In this document: one piece after another, positions 32,480 to 43,845 of the stretch
Numbering within the stretch: position 1 is the first letter of the stretch
How the letters are laid out: every line of letters starts with the position of its first letter
Origin: Kalaharituber pfeilii
Lineage: Eukaryota > Ascomycota > Pezizomycetes > Pezizales > Pezizaceae
DNA length: 64,000 nt
NCBI GenBank assembly: GCA_015179045.1
Contig: WHUZ01000122.1
Location: 1 to 64,000, forward strand
Reading direction: 5' to 3'
Notes under the pieces: model-generated
What the model was told of the DNA's origin: nothing
Databases searched by the model: none
The model's input: the letters and a program-made list of their open reading frames with translations, nothing else
Translations under genes and position numbers: made by a program

Positions 32480-34250
32480 TTTTCCCTCAAAGTCTGATAT
32501 TCCGGCTTCCGTCAATGAGCCCGTAGCTGTGGGTTCTTATCTATTTATCCTTGGAGGAATAGTTCAACATCTTCTTCCTTGGCTACTGCCAATGGAGATT
32601 TTGGGTGTGTCAATGAAAAACTCTCCAATGTTGGGGTTTTCCCTCGAGGTCGCCAGAGGTCGGGAACTTTTCTGGAAAATCTCTTGCCCAATTGTTGCAG
32701 GGTTGTGATCACTTCACCTCGAGTCTCCTTCGTAAGTTCGTCCGCGGCATCCAGCGTAATATAAATTCTTGTTACCCCATCACTGGCAAGATGGATTTGC
32801 AGTAGCGGTAAGAAGATCTTGAATAGTTTGTCTGTAATTTTCATCTATTTTTTGACTCTTAAGATAGGCATCTAAAGCACCAAATCATAGTTAGGGAAAA
32901 TGCAAGTCCACTATTCCCCTGTCGTTGAAGTAATTGTGAGAGCAAGCTTCCGACAATGTTCAAGACATCCTGTTCGTGTTGCTCTTTATAGTTACAGTAA
33001 ACAAATCCAAAGCCTACACCATCCCTTAAGATCGTAATTTCAAGATGTGAACTATCCTGGCACTATATACTTATAATACAGGTTAGAAAAACTGAACTAG
33101 CAGCAAAGAATATACTTCAGTAATAGGGACTGTATACACCATCGCAGTGGGAGACTTATGACAAAAAGTCGCACTCACGTTGTACCGGTTTTACCTGCGC
33201 CCGCAACGTCAACAGTCAGCTTTAGAATGGTGTCCATAGTTCTCTATGGAGACTTACGCATTCCTGTGCAAAATAGCTGCTGGGGAGTATACTTTGAATT
33301 TCCGTGTAGCCAAGTTTGAAATCTTGGTTCTTCGATAAACCATTGCAATCTGCCCTCGTGCCAGTTCGATAAAAATTTCCTGGTGCCGGCTCCAGGGCCT
33401 TATGATAGAGGAGAAAGCCACCTTAGAGCGTATCGCAATTTCTCCTCCTTGTGCTCTAGCGAGATAGTGCATAGGTCAATTTTGGTGCTTCTCAATTTGA
33501 AGTGGAATAAAGTTTGTTTGGTCCTACCATCTGTAGAAGTCTCTGCCATTAACCTCACCATACCAAGCTGATTTGAGATATCGTGTACTCGACAATTTGT
33601 CTTCTGAGCCAATTCCCTAAGCCAAAATCTGCATTAGTAAGCTGAGACACAGTCTGGTCTACGAAGGGATAGGCATAGTATATCCAACATACAGCTGATC
33701 ATACGACAGAGCCTGATGAATCAGCGAGATATAGCTTTCGATACTCCTCAGGAGTAATTCAACCTCTTCGTGGGTATAAGACCACTGAAATCGAGTAACG
33801 GTCTCTGAGCGCCATATTTTACCCACGCTGGCAGACATTCTGTTCTAGTGCGTCCTCCACCCTCCCTTCCCTCCAGGATTTTGTTTCCCATGACTCGCCT
33901 TAGCACCATTAGCTCTGCACTGGAGTCTTGAAGCTGGAGTTTCAATTGCACTTCCTGGAGTAAGTTTCGGAGTTGCTCGAACGGGCCTCCGGGTTTGATA
34001 AGTTGCCGGATACAATCTGACTTTTCGCTTCGATGACTTTGGATTCAAATAAATTTAATAAACCCTGCATATTGAGCAGTTTTTCAACAAGCTGCTAGCG
34101 CTCCTTAGGAGCATTTTTGATGCTGCGAAGAATGGGAATGAGTTTTCTTCCAAGTTCGGCAATCATGATTATGCTAGCCGTTAATCCGACCGCAGCTTCC
34201 GCGATCTGGCGTTCAGCCTGTGTGCGCTAAAGCGAAGCAAGCCTGGCTCG
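32480..34250 (-). pseudogene. Decayed HeLo-like/NACHT STAND gene
   Basis: Minus-strand reading finds, in order, a HeLo-like N-terminal stretch (GLTASIIMIAELG, then LRSIKNAPKE, stop, QLVEKL; 34190-34050), a linker with ALRWLSPLS (about 33420), FLSNWHEGRLQWFIEEPRFQ (33370-33310), a Walker A DVAGAGKTG (about 33205-33180) followed by a GTGAGT donor, a second exon with FVYCNYKEQHEQDVLNIVG (33000-32940) and the Walker B block IYITLDAADELT (about 32760). This is the same architecture as the intact gene at 5.4 kb. Frameshifts and several in-frame stops separate the parts, including TAG at 34097-34095 (Gln expected). The stop-bearing end after LFLQG indicates no C-terminal repeat domain remains. Non-functional. 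Confidence 0.8.
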
Positions 34251-34507
34251 GCCCTGCTGCTGACGTTGTCGGAAATTCGGAGGCGTGACTGGATATAGTC
34301 GGATTTGCACGACCCTCGCAGGGCTGAGCGTACGATGATAAAATTTTGTGGCTTGATGGCTTGACTCCGGCCTGGTATTGTGCGTAGCTGAGAACGTGGA
34401 CGAGATTCGATTTGCTGTTCAAACTTTTTTCCTGCGGCTGAGGAGCTGCAATATCAAACACACATTCAGCCCTGCATCTCTGCAGCTGCTGTGGGTGGTA
34501 CGGTCTA

Positions 34508-35303
34508 CCCTTGCTATACCGGATGGCCTCTGGCTGCAACATCTGTTCCCCATACAAATCGCCCTTGCTATACCGGACGCCCTAACAATTCCGGACCGGA
34601 CAGAAACCTCCAGACAAGTACCCCCTGTCTCCATACAAATAATATTTGCTATACCGGACGCACTAATACTAATACATCTTAGACTACTCCATTTCACACT
34701 TAGCTGCCACTACTGCTGTCACTGCTTCTGCTAATGCCGTTGCTACTAGTACTGCTACCATCACTTGCTACGTTCGAGTAATGGAAATGGGCACTTCGTC
34801 TAGGGGCTTGGTATGAGACTAGCACTTCGTTGCTTCTTGTTCCATGTTCCGAGATTAATTGCTAACCACTTACCACTTTATTTCAAAATACCTGACTAAG
34901 TAGAAACAGCTACTGGTCAGCTTAAAATAATAAATTAGATACCTAGGATGTCAAAGTTAAGTTCAAGTATAGTAATCTTACCAATTTATCTCAAAGATGT
35001 TTATCAAATTCATTCAACTTTTCTTTAGCATATTTTGGTTCTAGTCAATGTTTACATGTTTGATGCTTCTCAAGCACACTCAAGGCCCGACATTTTTTAA
35101 GATTTCATGACTGATGCATATTGATGTCTTTGGCTGGGTGTGAAACAAGTTGATGTTTACTTCGTTCATCTCTTATCTCAGTAATTATTTGAATTCACAA
35201 AATTTATCACCCCCCCCCTGTCTGCTAAGCATTTTATTCTATACCGGAACCTTGCTCTACCGAACGAAAAGTGCCAGATTTTAGAGATCCGGTATAGCAA
35301 GGG
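34508..35303. mobile_element. 796-bp non-autonomous TIR element C, TA duplication
   Basis: TA at 34506-34507 and 35304-35305. Ends CCCTTGCTATACCGGAT and its inverse ATCCGGTATAGCAAGGG. Further internal ctataccggacg repeats occur at 34570 and 34650 and near 35236, i.e. subterminal direct and inverted copies. No coding capacity. Likely mobilised by a Tc1/pogo-type transposase. Confidence 0.85.
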
Positions 35304-35552
35304 TAGACGCCAACAAAACCTGCAGGGAGCAAATTTTGAAAAACGCTGCCAAGCTCGAGCGGTCGGTTGCCGAGACTAGAAAGCACAATAATTGTTCACA
35401 CAGCACCACCTCCAGCGAAATCTATTATCCAACACATCAAATACGGTACATCACCCCTCCCCTACCACCTACTCTCGCACTCTCACAACCAACCCAAAAA
35501 AATGAAGCTGCAAAATAAACTTTGCCAAACAGATCAAAAAGAAACAAAAGTA
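35304..35552. other. No gene seen
   Basis: Flank between the TIR element and tRNA-Gln; the A-runs at 35546-35549 and 35537-35541 serve as T-runs on the minus strand and can terminate the tRNA transcript. Confidence 0.4.
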
Positions 35553-35553
35553 A

Positions 35554-35623
35554 GGTCGGACTGGGAGTCGAACCCAGGTTACGAGAATCAGAATCTCATG
35601 TGCTACCGTTACACCATCCAACC
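35554..35623 (-). tRNA. tRNA-Gln (CTG)
   Basis: Reading the minus strand from 35623: acceptor GGTTGGA pairs with TCCGACC, D-arm TGGTGTAACGGTAGCAC, anticodon arm TGAGA-TTCTGAT-TCTCG with anticodon CTG (reads CAG), T-arm CTGGG-TTCGACT-CCCAG. All stems pair (one G-T in the acceptor). No intron. T-runs follow on the minus strand, as expected for RNA polymerase III termination. Box B GGTTCGACTCC is canonical. Confidence 0.95.
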
Positions 35624-37081
35624 AATCAATGGGATCCAACATTCTATATTACAAGCAAATCGATGAGATTGGGCTATGGGATATGCGTTCAGCTATTCAG
35701 TACAGAAGGTTAGCCCTATCGCCAGCATGCAGGTACTTTTGCATGCGTGCATCCTCGGTCCTTTTTCCCATATGTATCTAAAGTTAATAGAGAGTGGCCT
35801 AAGTTGCTTGCATACAAGTACCTGACCCGCCTGCATGCGAAATGGCGTGCATACTTCGCGCGAATAGTCCACATATAAAGGGATAGGGTATGTAAATACG
35901 TCATCTCATGGGAAATCAACAGCAAACGAGAACAAACCAAAGTAGTAAGAGGATTATATATGTAGGCACGTCAGTATTTTGCAGTTGTATTACACAGCTA
36001 TTCACTAAACATGGAAATCTACAGTACTTGTACATCTCCTCCGTCTGCTCCCTCTTCCATCCACCCGTCAATGAACCAAGAAACAAAAAAAAATTCAACT
36101 TACTACGTCTCAACCGGAAGTTCTAAATCAAGGATACATTACCTACCTATGTAGGCGCTCGCATTCTATAAACCCATCACCACATATTACGTATACTACA
36201 TACGCCATCCATCAACCCAGCCCCAGCCCCCTCCACCTCCACCACAGCCTAGGCTCTACCCTATTCTCTCGAATCAAACAATATCAAAATCTTCAAGCCA
36301 GGTCACATATGTATTCGAACAGCTTCTTCCGTAACATTATTTTCATTCCCTCTGCTCCTGTTTTGTCTGTCGTTCTGTAGCCCATTGCTATATAGTAGCT
36401 AGTAACAAGCATTTTTGTCAAGTAAAAACGAAATAAAAAACGAAATAAAGTAATCCAGGGAAACAATACACAAATTCCAAACGTACCGCACGCATGCAAA
36501 TTATGAAAAAAAGAATGAGAAGCAAAAGCCATGAAAAACATAAAAGGCAGAAGAAGAGAAGTTAAAATCTTGTGTACAAATATGAACAGCAAATATGAAT
36601 ATTAAGGGGAAAAAAGGTAAAATGCTCTAGAAGTGCTCACATGCCATATATATATATATTCTTTTCTTTTGCAATAGCTCTGATATTCATGTGTTGCGAG
36701 TTGAATGACGGGAGGGATGTACATGATCCAGGTAAATTTTGACGGTTAGCAAATGAGAGCGGCAGCAGAGAATATGAATAGGTTGTGATTAACTACAAGA
36801 AAGTAAAGTTAATAAAGTAAAAAAACGATAGGTGATAAAGTAAAGAAGAAACAACGCAAGAAAAAAAAAGGGGGTAAAAGTAATCCCGAAAATGAATAGA
36901 TTTGAACCGAAACCCGAGAGGAAAAAAACAAAAAGGAAAACCGGAGTAGACAAAGGAGATATCGACGGAAGAAACCAACGAGCCCCAAAGTAGATGATTA
37001 TATCGACAATTTAACGATGACGATGAAAATTAAAACCCAAGGAGAGAGAGGCTAAAGTAGGAACATTCCAATAGGCCATAG
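35624..37081. other. No gene seen; AT-rich, intergenic
   Basis: Short frames only. An AT dinucleotide tract is at 36650-36660. 36300-37080 may be 3' UTR and intergenic sequence of the small gene at 37.1 kb. Confidence 0.4.
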
Positions 37082-37449
37082 CTATATCCTCGGCGGGCCC
37101 CCAACACCCGCAGCCACCAGCGGCACCGACGATGGTACCCCATCGCTACCCCCACCCGTTGTCCCTACAGTTGTCATTGTCATCATCGAGCTCCCTCCCG
37201 AATTCACCCTTTCCCTCGCCGCAAGCTTCACATCTACTAGATTCAGATTCCGCGTGGCTTCGCCGCCGTGGATAAGTGTTGGGCTGCTGATAACGAGTTT
37301 GCGAGCCTGTTGTTGAGAGGAATCGCTTATGGGGAGGCAGCACAAAAGTCTGTAGTCATGTTGGGGGTTAGCACACATGTTTAGGGAGGCGGTGAAGGGG
37401 TGAAACGAATGGGGAGTAGGGTAGAGTGGACGTACTCAAGTAAACTCAT
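37082..37449 (-). CDS. Small spliced gene, 93 aa, unrecognised
   Basis: ATG at 37449 opens a 14-nt exon (MSLLE), an 86-bp intron (37435-37350, GTACGT...CTAACC...CTACAG) and a second exon ending in TAG at 37084-37082. The product has LLCCLPISDSSQQQARKL, then a GEATRNLNLVDVKLAARERV helix, and a Gly/Thr/Ser-rich tail. Tiny first exons followed by a good branch site are common in conserved small fungal proteins, and codon use looks ordinary, so this may be a true host gene. I do not recognise the family. The flanks are not transposon-like, which sets it apart from most of the window. Confidence 0.55.
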
Positions 37450-39310
37450 GATGGCAGTTGTGAATGTGTGTGTTTCTGTAGTTGCGGTGGTCGGGTACGT
37501 TTTCGGGCTCGGGAATCGATCTCCGTGCCTTGAACTGCTATGAAAATGTGCAACTAGGTGAAACCTTGTTCTGACCGACCGTAACTGATAAGTGGCTCTG
37601 CTGAAGCTATTTCCGACTAGCAAAGTGGCTGAGAGATTTGTGACTGTGTTTGGGAATGCTGTCCTAATAACGAGATTAAACGCTGTCGTATTCCGATGAA
37701 AATCGTGCTATGCGTCCACTAAGTATTAAAACCGCCGCCAAATCCAAGTCCGATGTCCAAGGTAAATGTCGAAGAAAATCTTTTCGCGGAATGGTCAAAC
37801 GAAAACCCACGATAGAAAAATGCCAAACAAATTTGTCGCGGTGAATGAAGTACTAGTATTATTGTTTGTCGCTCAATTCAGTGGTGGGAAGGAACTTGGA
37901 TGCAAAGCGAGGTAATTGAGGTTTGTTGTCGAGCCGACCTAGTCAAGGCAGGTTCAGCAGGCAGAACAGTAGAGTATTTCGTATCTATTTGCCTGCAGGC
38001 AGGGACTGGAGGTTGACGTTGTTACTGAGGTACGCCTCGACACCGAATTCTTCCCGATTGCCGGACCCAAGCAGAGCAATACGCAGTTGCAGCGCAGCAA
38101 GCGTCCTCGTGAACCCCGTCCGCCCCTGAATTCCGCCGGAGAAGGTGCACGCGCGCGACAAAAAAAGCCCAATCAAAAATGGGGAAAAAAAAATAAAAGG
38201 AAGAAAAACCCCTTTACCCAACCCAGATGAAAGTCCTTTCAGACTCGTGACGTCGACCGGCCGGCTGCGGAACTCCCTCTGTAATCGTTTCTGTCGTTGA
38301 TTATTGAACGTTCCAACTTTTCGAGTCGAACACACTCAGCACTGCAGAACGTTGCGGGTCCAGGTACCGACGCCGGCAGGGCCGGCGGTGCTCCTTTTTG
38401 TGTTTCGCTAGCCAAGGGTCACCTCAGCAACCTGAGCAGCCTGCGCTATACACTAACCTCAGGCTAAGCTAAGCACTTACGCCTCCAGGGCCCCTAGGAT
38501 TTTCAGGTCTGCAGGCACCTTGCCGTAAACTGCTATGCGGCGTGGCGACTAGTGGCAGTGCTTCCTAATAATCTGTTTCTCCCAAGAGGTCGACGTATGT
38601 CGCTTTCCCCGCTGGATGATAGAACCTGAAATGTCTCTAGAGGTGCTGCTGTCTCTGCTACTTTTATAGCGACGGCCCCCGCTTTTTCTTTCGTAGTGTA
38701 CAGGAGGGGAAGTATCGCTGCGGGCAGTCGATATGCTGGAAACAACGGATAGGACACAGGATATTGCACTTCTACCTAGCGCCAACGTCGGCTACCCAGA
38801 CATCTGACCTATCTTTTGCTTCATTCGCTAGGTTGCCCTAACGCTGTTGGCGACTCTCAAGTCATGCACGTCCAATCGGGGAACAAATTCAGACCCAGAA
38901 ACCTTGCAACCTTTGCACCCTCCTTGCAACCATCGCACCCTTGATCACCGGACCCTAGATGTAAGGCGTTGCGTTGTTGCGATTTGCTCGGTAACGTTTG
39001 TTTAAATCCAATATGTTTAAAACGACGTCTCCAGGTATTTGGTAGAGGCTGTACCTGCACTGTATGTTTTTTCCAACGTACCGTCTTCGTTCAAGTGGCG
39101 TCGCACAAACAGAAGTGATTTACTTTTCAATAAACTGCACCATAACTGAAAAATTGGGTCAATTGCAGTTCGTTGCTTTCTCCAAATATCGTTCCTACAG
39201 TCCTCTCCCTTGAAGGCTTCACACCAACTCTAACAGAATCTCACACAACTTGAATTTAAAACACAGCAGCCTGAGTCTGCGGGAACAGGCTGAGGCTCTT
39301 CTGTGGTTGG
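37450..39310. other. Intergenic, no confident gene
   Basis: Upstream region of the small gene up to about 37.9 kb. Minus frames at 38335-37985 and 38785-38549 carry no recognised motif. Confidence 0.35.
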
Positions 39311-39709
39311 TTAATGCCAGTTTAGGTTTTCTCGGAATGACACAGTGTCTGGTAAAGTATCTGCCACTGAAAAATCTAGCTCTCGCCACGCAGTTGGCTC
39401 AATCCGAGAAACCCTCACATAGCTAATTGCAATGTTGCCAGGATGGTGCCATCGAAATAGGGGGTGCGGTTCGAGCGTTTTGAAGCACACCCCTGGGTTA
39501 GAGTTAAAGTAAGCATGCTTAGCTCCTTCCCCACCCTCGCAGTAAATAACCCCTGGCAGCGAGTCTGGTTCCTTGTCAGTATGCCACATGCCCACTTTCC
39601 CTGTGTGCCCACTAATCCTTGTAGAGTAAGGTTCGTCCACGATTAGTGCATTTAGCAGCCAATTATGTTCATCGTCAGGATTGACAAAAGGTACCAAATC
39701 CCCACGCAT
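39311..39709 (-). CDS. Hypothetical 132-aa protein
   Basis: Single open frame with normal amino-acid composition (DEHNWLLNALIVDEPY, GKVGMWHTDKEPDSLPG). No signal peptide, membrane segment or known motif. No intron needed. Could be a small conserved gene or a fragment of a longer one; neighbours give no clue. Confidence 0.35.
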   Translation of the reverse strand: MRGDLVPFVNPDDEHNWLLNALIVDEPYSTRISGHTGKVGMWHTDKEPDSLPGVIYCEGGEGAKHAYFNSNPGVCFKTLEPHPLFRWHHPGNIAISYVRVSRIEPTAWRELDFSVADTLPDTVSFRENLNWH

Positions 39710-40559
39710 GCGAAGAACGAGCCTTCAGTGGCGGCTGCTCAAGTTTAGCTGTTGTTGATAGCCTCATGGTCCCTGTCCTCCTTGTCTTTGCAACTGAGCA
39801 TGAATGCGCGCACCCGAGGCTTACCGTGAAGTGAGCGCATATGATACTAATTGGTTCCTGGCAGCTGAGGCCTGTTGAAGAGAACTTGCTGCAAGGCTGT
39901 TAAGCCAAGCAACCAAAAGTAAGGATGAACCTCCAATGACTGTCCGCTCTCCATCCAGCGCAGAATTCAGGAACGGTTAGAGATGAATTCCAAGCTCCAA
40001 AATAGTTTGGGAGTAGTCTTGTGGTGGCTGATAATGCTTGGGCCAAACGTGAACCTTCACGCTATCCAATTAGCGCGACGGAATGCGGGGCTTAATACTG
40101 TAAATGTTACTTATGGACTGACATTTGTAGTGTTGCTGCGAAGTTTGAGCAATCTTGGAGGAAATTTTCTGACTGGGTACAAGAGGACTAAATTTGGGCA
40201 GGTCCACAGTGGCAAGTGTATGCGGTGTCGAAATGAAATGTCAGAATCGTCCCTCATTCATCAAAGTAAAGCTAGATAGGTAAAGTGACAGCATCATTTT
40301 CTTGAACCTGTTCACATCTCCCGAACACAGCAGCCGAGTTGTCTCTTAGTGGATTGGCAAAGGAAATCCACGTGCACTTGCTCGATATTTTAGCGATCGA
40401 TCGTGAACTCGTAACTAGGCTACAACTCGTTAGCATGTAGGAGGAAACTCAGTACAGTACTCATCTCTCCACACCCTGGAACCAAGACAGGCGAGGAATG
40501 CGGTGCTGTAGAGAAACCTCAAAGGTGGTTAACGCTGACTCGAGAAAATTCCACTGGCA
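39710..40559. other. No confident gene
   Basis: A 98-aa plus frame (39983-40279) has no recognised motif. Confidence 0.3.
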
Positions 40560-40658
40560 TACTATGGTAGCCAGCTTCAAAAGATTCGGACGCCTGACTA
40601 ATCCATATTATTCACTATATTAGTCAGGTGTCTGAATACTTTTGAAACTGGCTAGTAT
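40560..40658. repeat. Foldback miniature element, Tc1-type ends only
   Basis: gccagcttcaaaagattcgg acgcctgactaat (to 40602) and its imperfect inverse (40618-40658) are separated by about 15 bp. The right arm, inverted, reads CCAGTTTCAAAAGTATTCAG then ACACCTGACTAAT, close to typical Tc1 terminal repeats. So this is a MITE reduced to two facing ends, with TA next to the arms. Confidence 0.7.
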
Positions 40659-43600
40659 ATTTCATAAGCTGCAGCAGTCGTATGGATTGCGGCGAAGCCG
40701 TAATCACCGGAAAAACAACGAGGTGAATGATATTAAAGAAAGAACAACATACGTCAAACTCAGCTGATCTCTACCATATCGTAATTACCGTACCCTCAAG
40801 CAAATAGCGCACCCCAACCAATTGCGAGTGGCACGTTCTCCGGCAGGACTGGTCCGGCCTGAGGTTGATAAGGTAGCTTTGTTGAAAATTTTTTTGTTTG
40901 ACGCTCCCAGCAATGCTCTGTGAGCGCTAGCTATTGGTTGGGGGGATGGGGGCGACCTAACGGAACTGCAGCTAGAGTCCAACAGGACTCGGCTAACCTC
41001 AGAGTATAAATAAATATTCTTTATCTTCCAGCTGTCACCATCAGCCACTCCACAAAGATTTGGGTATAGGAATATATATGAATGTGCTGGTCGTGTGCAA
41101 ATCTCAACTAGTTTAATTTTGTAGTTAGCGCTCCTTCAAAGGCTTCCGCATGACCTCTTGAGAATTCCAATTTATCAATTCTTCTTGCGATATTCTAAAA
41201 CTAGCATTGATCATCCTGTTTTCTTTCCTCCGCAGTCAGTAATAAGAAAATCTTCCAGCTCTGATTAAATCATGCAATTGCTTCAAGTTTCTTGCACTGG
41301 CAATGAAACCAATGCCGTACAATCCGTAATCCCCAAATCACAATGTGACCTGTTGTACACTCAATAATTCAGATTCTCGCCAGCTGTTGGGTTAAGTGTT
41401 AAGCAACTATGGCTCGTTCAGAGTTCTACTTTGCTTGTGAGACCTTGTCTATCCATTTCGCAGGATCGCATATAGGGGAATAGCCGTACCCGTTTGCCCC
41501 TCCTCCCTGCTGACGAACTCATCATGTGGAATCAGATCCCGTGATAGTGCTAGGGTACATATGTATTTAGTCGACAGAACCTGGGAATGGATCAACCTTA
41601 CGGACATGAAACTGAGTGTTTTACCCGTTTTGTATCCCTATGACCGGTTTCATTTTTGTGCAGAATTATTCTTAACATGGAAGGCGACAAATTAGGACGC
41701 CCAATAGGTAAATTCAGAGGGTATCTGCGAAGATCAATAAGCACTCTAAATGTTAAAAAGGATCGGCTCGCTCATTTGAAGGTTAAGGGCGTTAAGCTTA
41801 TATTTTTCCTTAAAAGGAATTTTGCTCTGCACCAATATAAGTTAGCAATTTGCAGGAAGGGAACGATTCAAAACAAAAATGTATATATGTCTGTCTCAAC
41901 TTATGACGGGATGTCAAATTCTAGGGTCGAACTTTCCCTAGAAATTCCGATTCAAATCAACATAGGAAGCTTCAGCTCAATTTGCTTATATTAAAGTTGT
42001 TGACCCGTGCCATATCTGGTTGTGGTGAAGGAAACCGCATTACTTCCATTAGGTGAATGATAAATATGAAGTGTGGAAGCCCAACTAAAACTGCGCCATG
42101 AAGTCCGGAATATATTTTATTCATAGCCAAAGCATTGTGATGAAGAGAGGTAATCGGAATATCCCCAGAATTGCGAGGCTGCAAGACCTAAAAGGCCAAA
42201 TTGGCATCGTACTTAATGTCGTCGTAGGATATTCCTTTACTTCATACATCTGTAAGTCAGAGACGCATGTTCATTCAAGAGTCAATAAAATACATTTCCA
42301 AAAAGGAGGGAACAGAAGAAATTATCTCCTCCCCTTCTGGTCCTTCGATATTCTTGTGTAACATTCTTCCTGAGTCCAATATACCAGATCGAGAATATAG
42401 TTAACTCATCGACTAGTTCAGGAAACGTATAAAGGTCTGCAGAACTGATAAAAAGTAAATTGATGGCTAACGATATATTCCTGCGGTGTAATCCAACTGG
42501 TATAAGATTCCATGCTATAAGACTCATATATATTCAGCAGATTCTTGTTGTTTAACCCCCTTACCGGAGCAAAAGCCCGCCTTGCTTGCGCATTTCAATG
42601 AATATGTAAATATTTATATGGGGAGAAAGCTGCATACTTCGGAAATTTGGTCGCCAATTTTCACACAATCTTGAATGCAAGTGAGGCCTCCATATCCATG
42701 CCAGTCGCGACAGTCCCCTTCAAATCTTTGCAGCATTTTCTGAGGTAGATTTGAATTGTCCACGACCGCGAGCTTTCTCAAGCAGTATTAAATCATGAAT
42801 GCAGATTCGTGAATATTTGTGAGGTGGAAAAACGCTCAATCTGCTAGCGACAATAACTTCGAAAGGTTCTGAGTTTATTACTCTCTTTAAAAAGGAGAGT
42901 AGGACGAAAGCAGAGAAGGGGAAGTAACTATACCTCCTAAAGAAAATAACAATATCATAAAACGAGATATGCTAGCACTCCATTAACCTTCTTAAGCATA
43001 CTTGCTGAACATCTATAAGTAATCTGACGGTAAGAGAGATATCCGCTTCCAGTGCCGTTTTACCAAGTGAGCATATTTGGATTATAGTTTTGGGTTCATT
43101 GAACTTGTCTGTAGATGAATTCGTTATATACGTTCATGATACTATTTCCGTCATGTATTAGATATGATCAAAAAATATATAGCCCTCTAAGTAGATATTC
43201 TGGAAGGCAGAGCAGCAGTTTGTCTTTGTATCAATAAGAAAGGTATACATCAACATGTTTGTGGTTTTTTTTAAAACGTGTCGTTTCCAGGGTAATGCTT
43301 TCTCCCAGCCATGTATCGGCTGTATCTCAACCCAACTCCAAAGGTATAGAGGTCTTATTGCGATATTCCTTTCTTTAGGCTAAAGTTTATATGATAAAGA
43401 GAATCCCATATTTTCAGCGTTTGATTTCTATCCGCTGGCTTGGGAAGCCTATTTGATATATCTATCTGTTTCACGAAACTCCTAAACCAGGTGTACATGT
43501 CGCAGCATTATTGAACGGAAGTATTGTAATAAGTTATGTAGCAAATTAATTGTTGAGACGTGTGCTCCGCCATCGGATTGGACCTTCCCTCCTGTAGTTC

Positions 43601-43845
43601 AGTCGATCTTTCAGGGTTTTGTTTCTCCGGCGGTTGTGTATGGCTTTTGACGTTGGCGTCGTGTCCCACAGGATTATTCCAGGGGCGTAAAATGGGATCA
43701 CAGCCGACCGCACCTGTAAAATAAGCTCCCGGTCAAAGTGACAAATGCGCAAACAATATGCAAGATACCTCTTTATGTGGTGCGGTTGGTTGACCTCAGA
43801 CAAAGTTTCTCTACTTTGGCTGGCCCATTTTTCTTGGTACCTGTA
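40659..43845. other. Long stretch without confident genes
   Basis: Moderately AT-rich. Small frames (41656-41994 plus, 42098-42361 plus, 43803-43546 minus) have no recognised motif or intron structure. I see nothing else. Confidence 0.4.

Noticed and set aside
36793..36978. Phe-rich 61-aa minus frame resembling a membrane peptide
   Set aside because: Falls in AT-rich intergenic DNA where such frames arise by composition.
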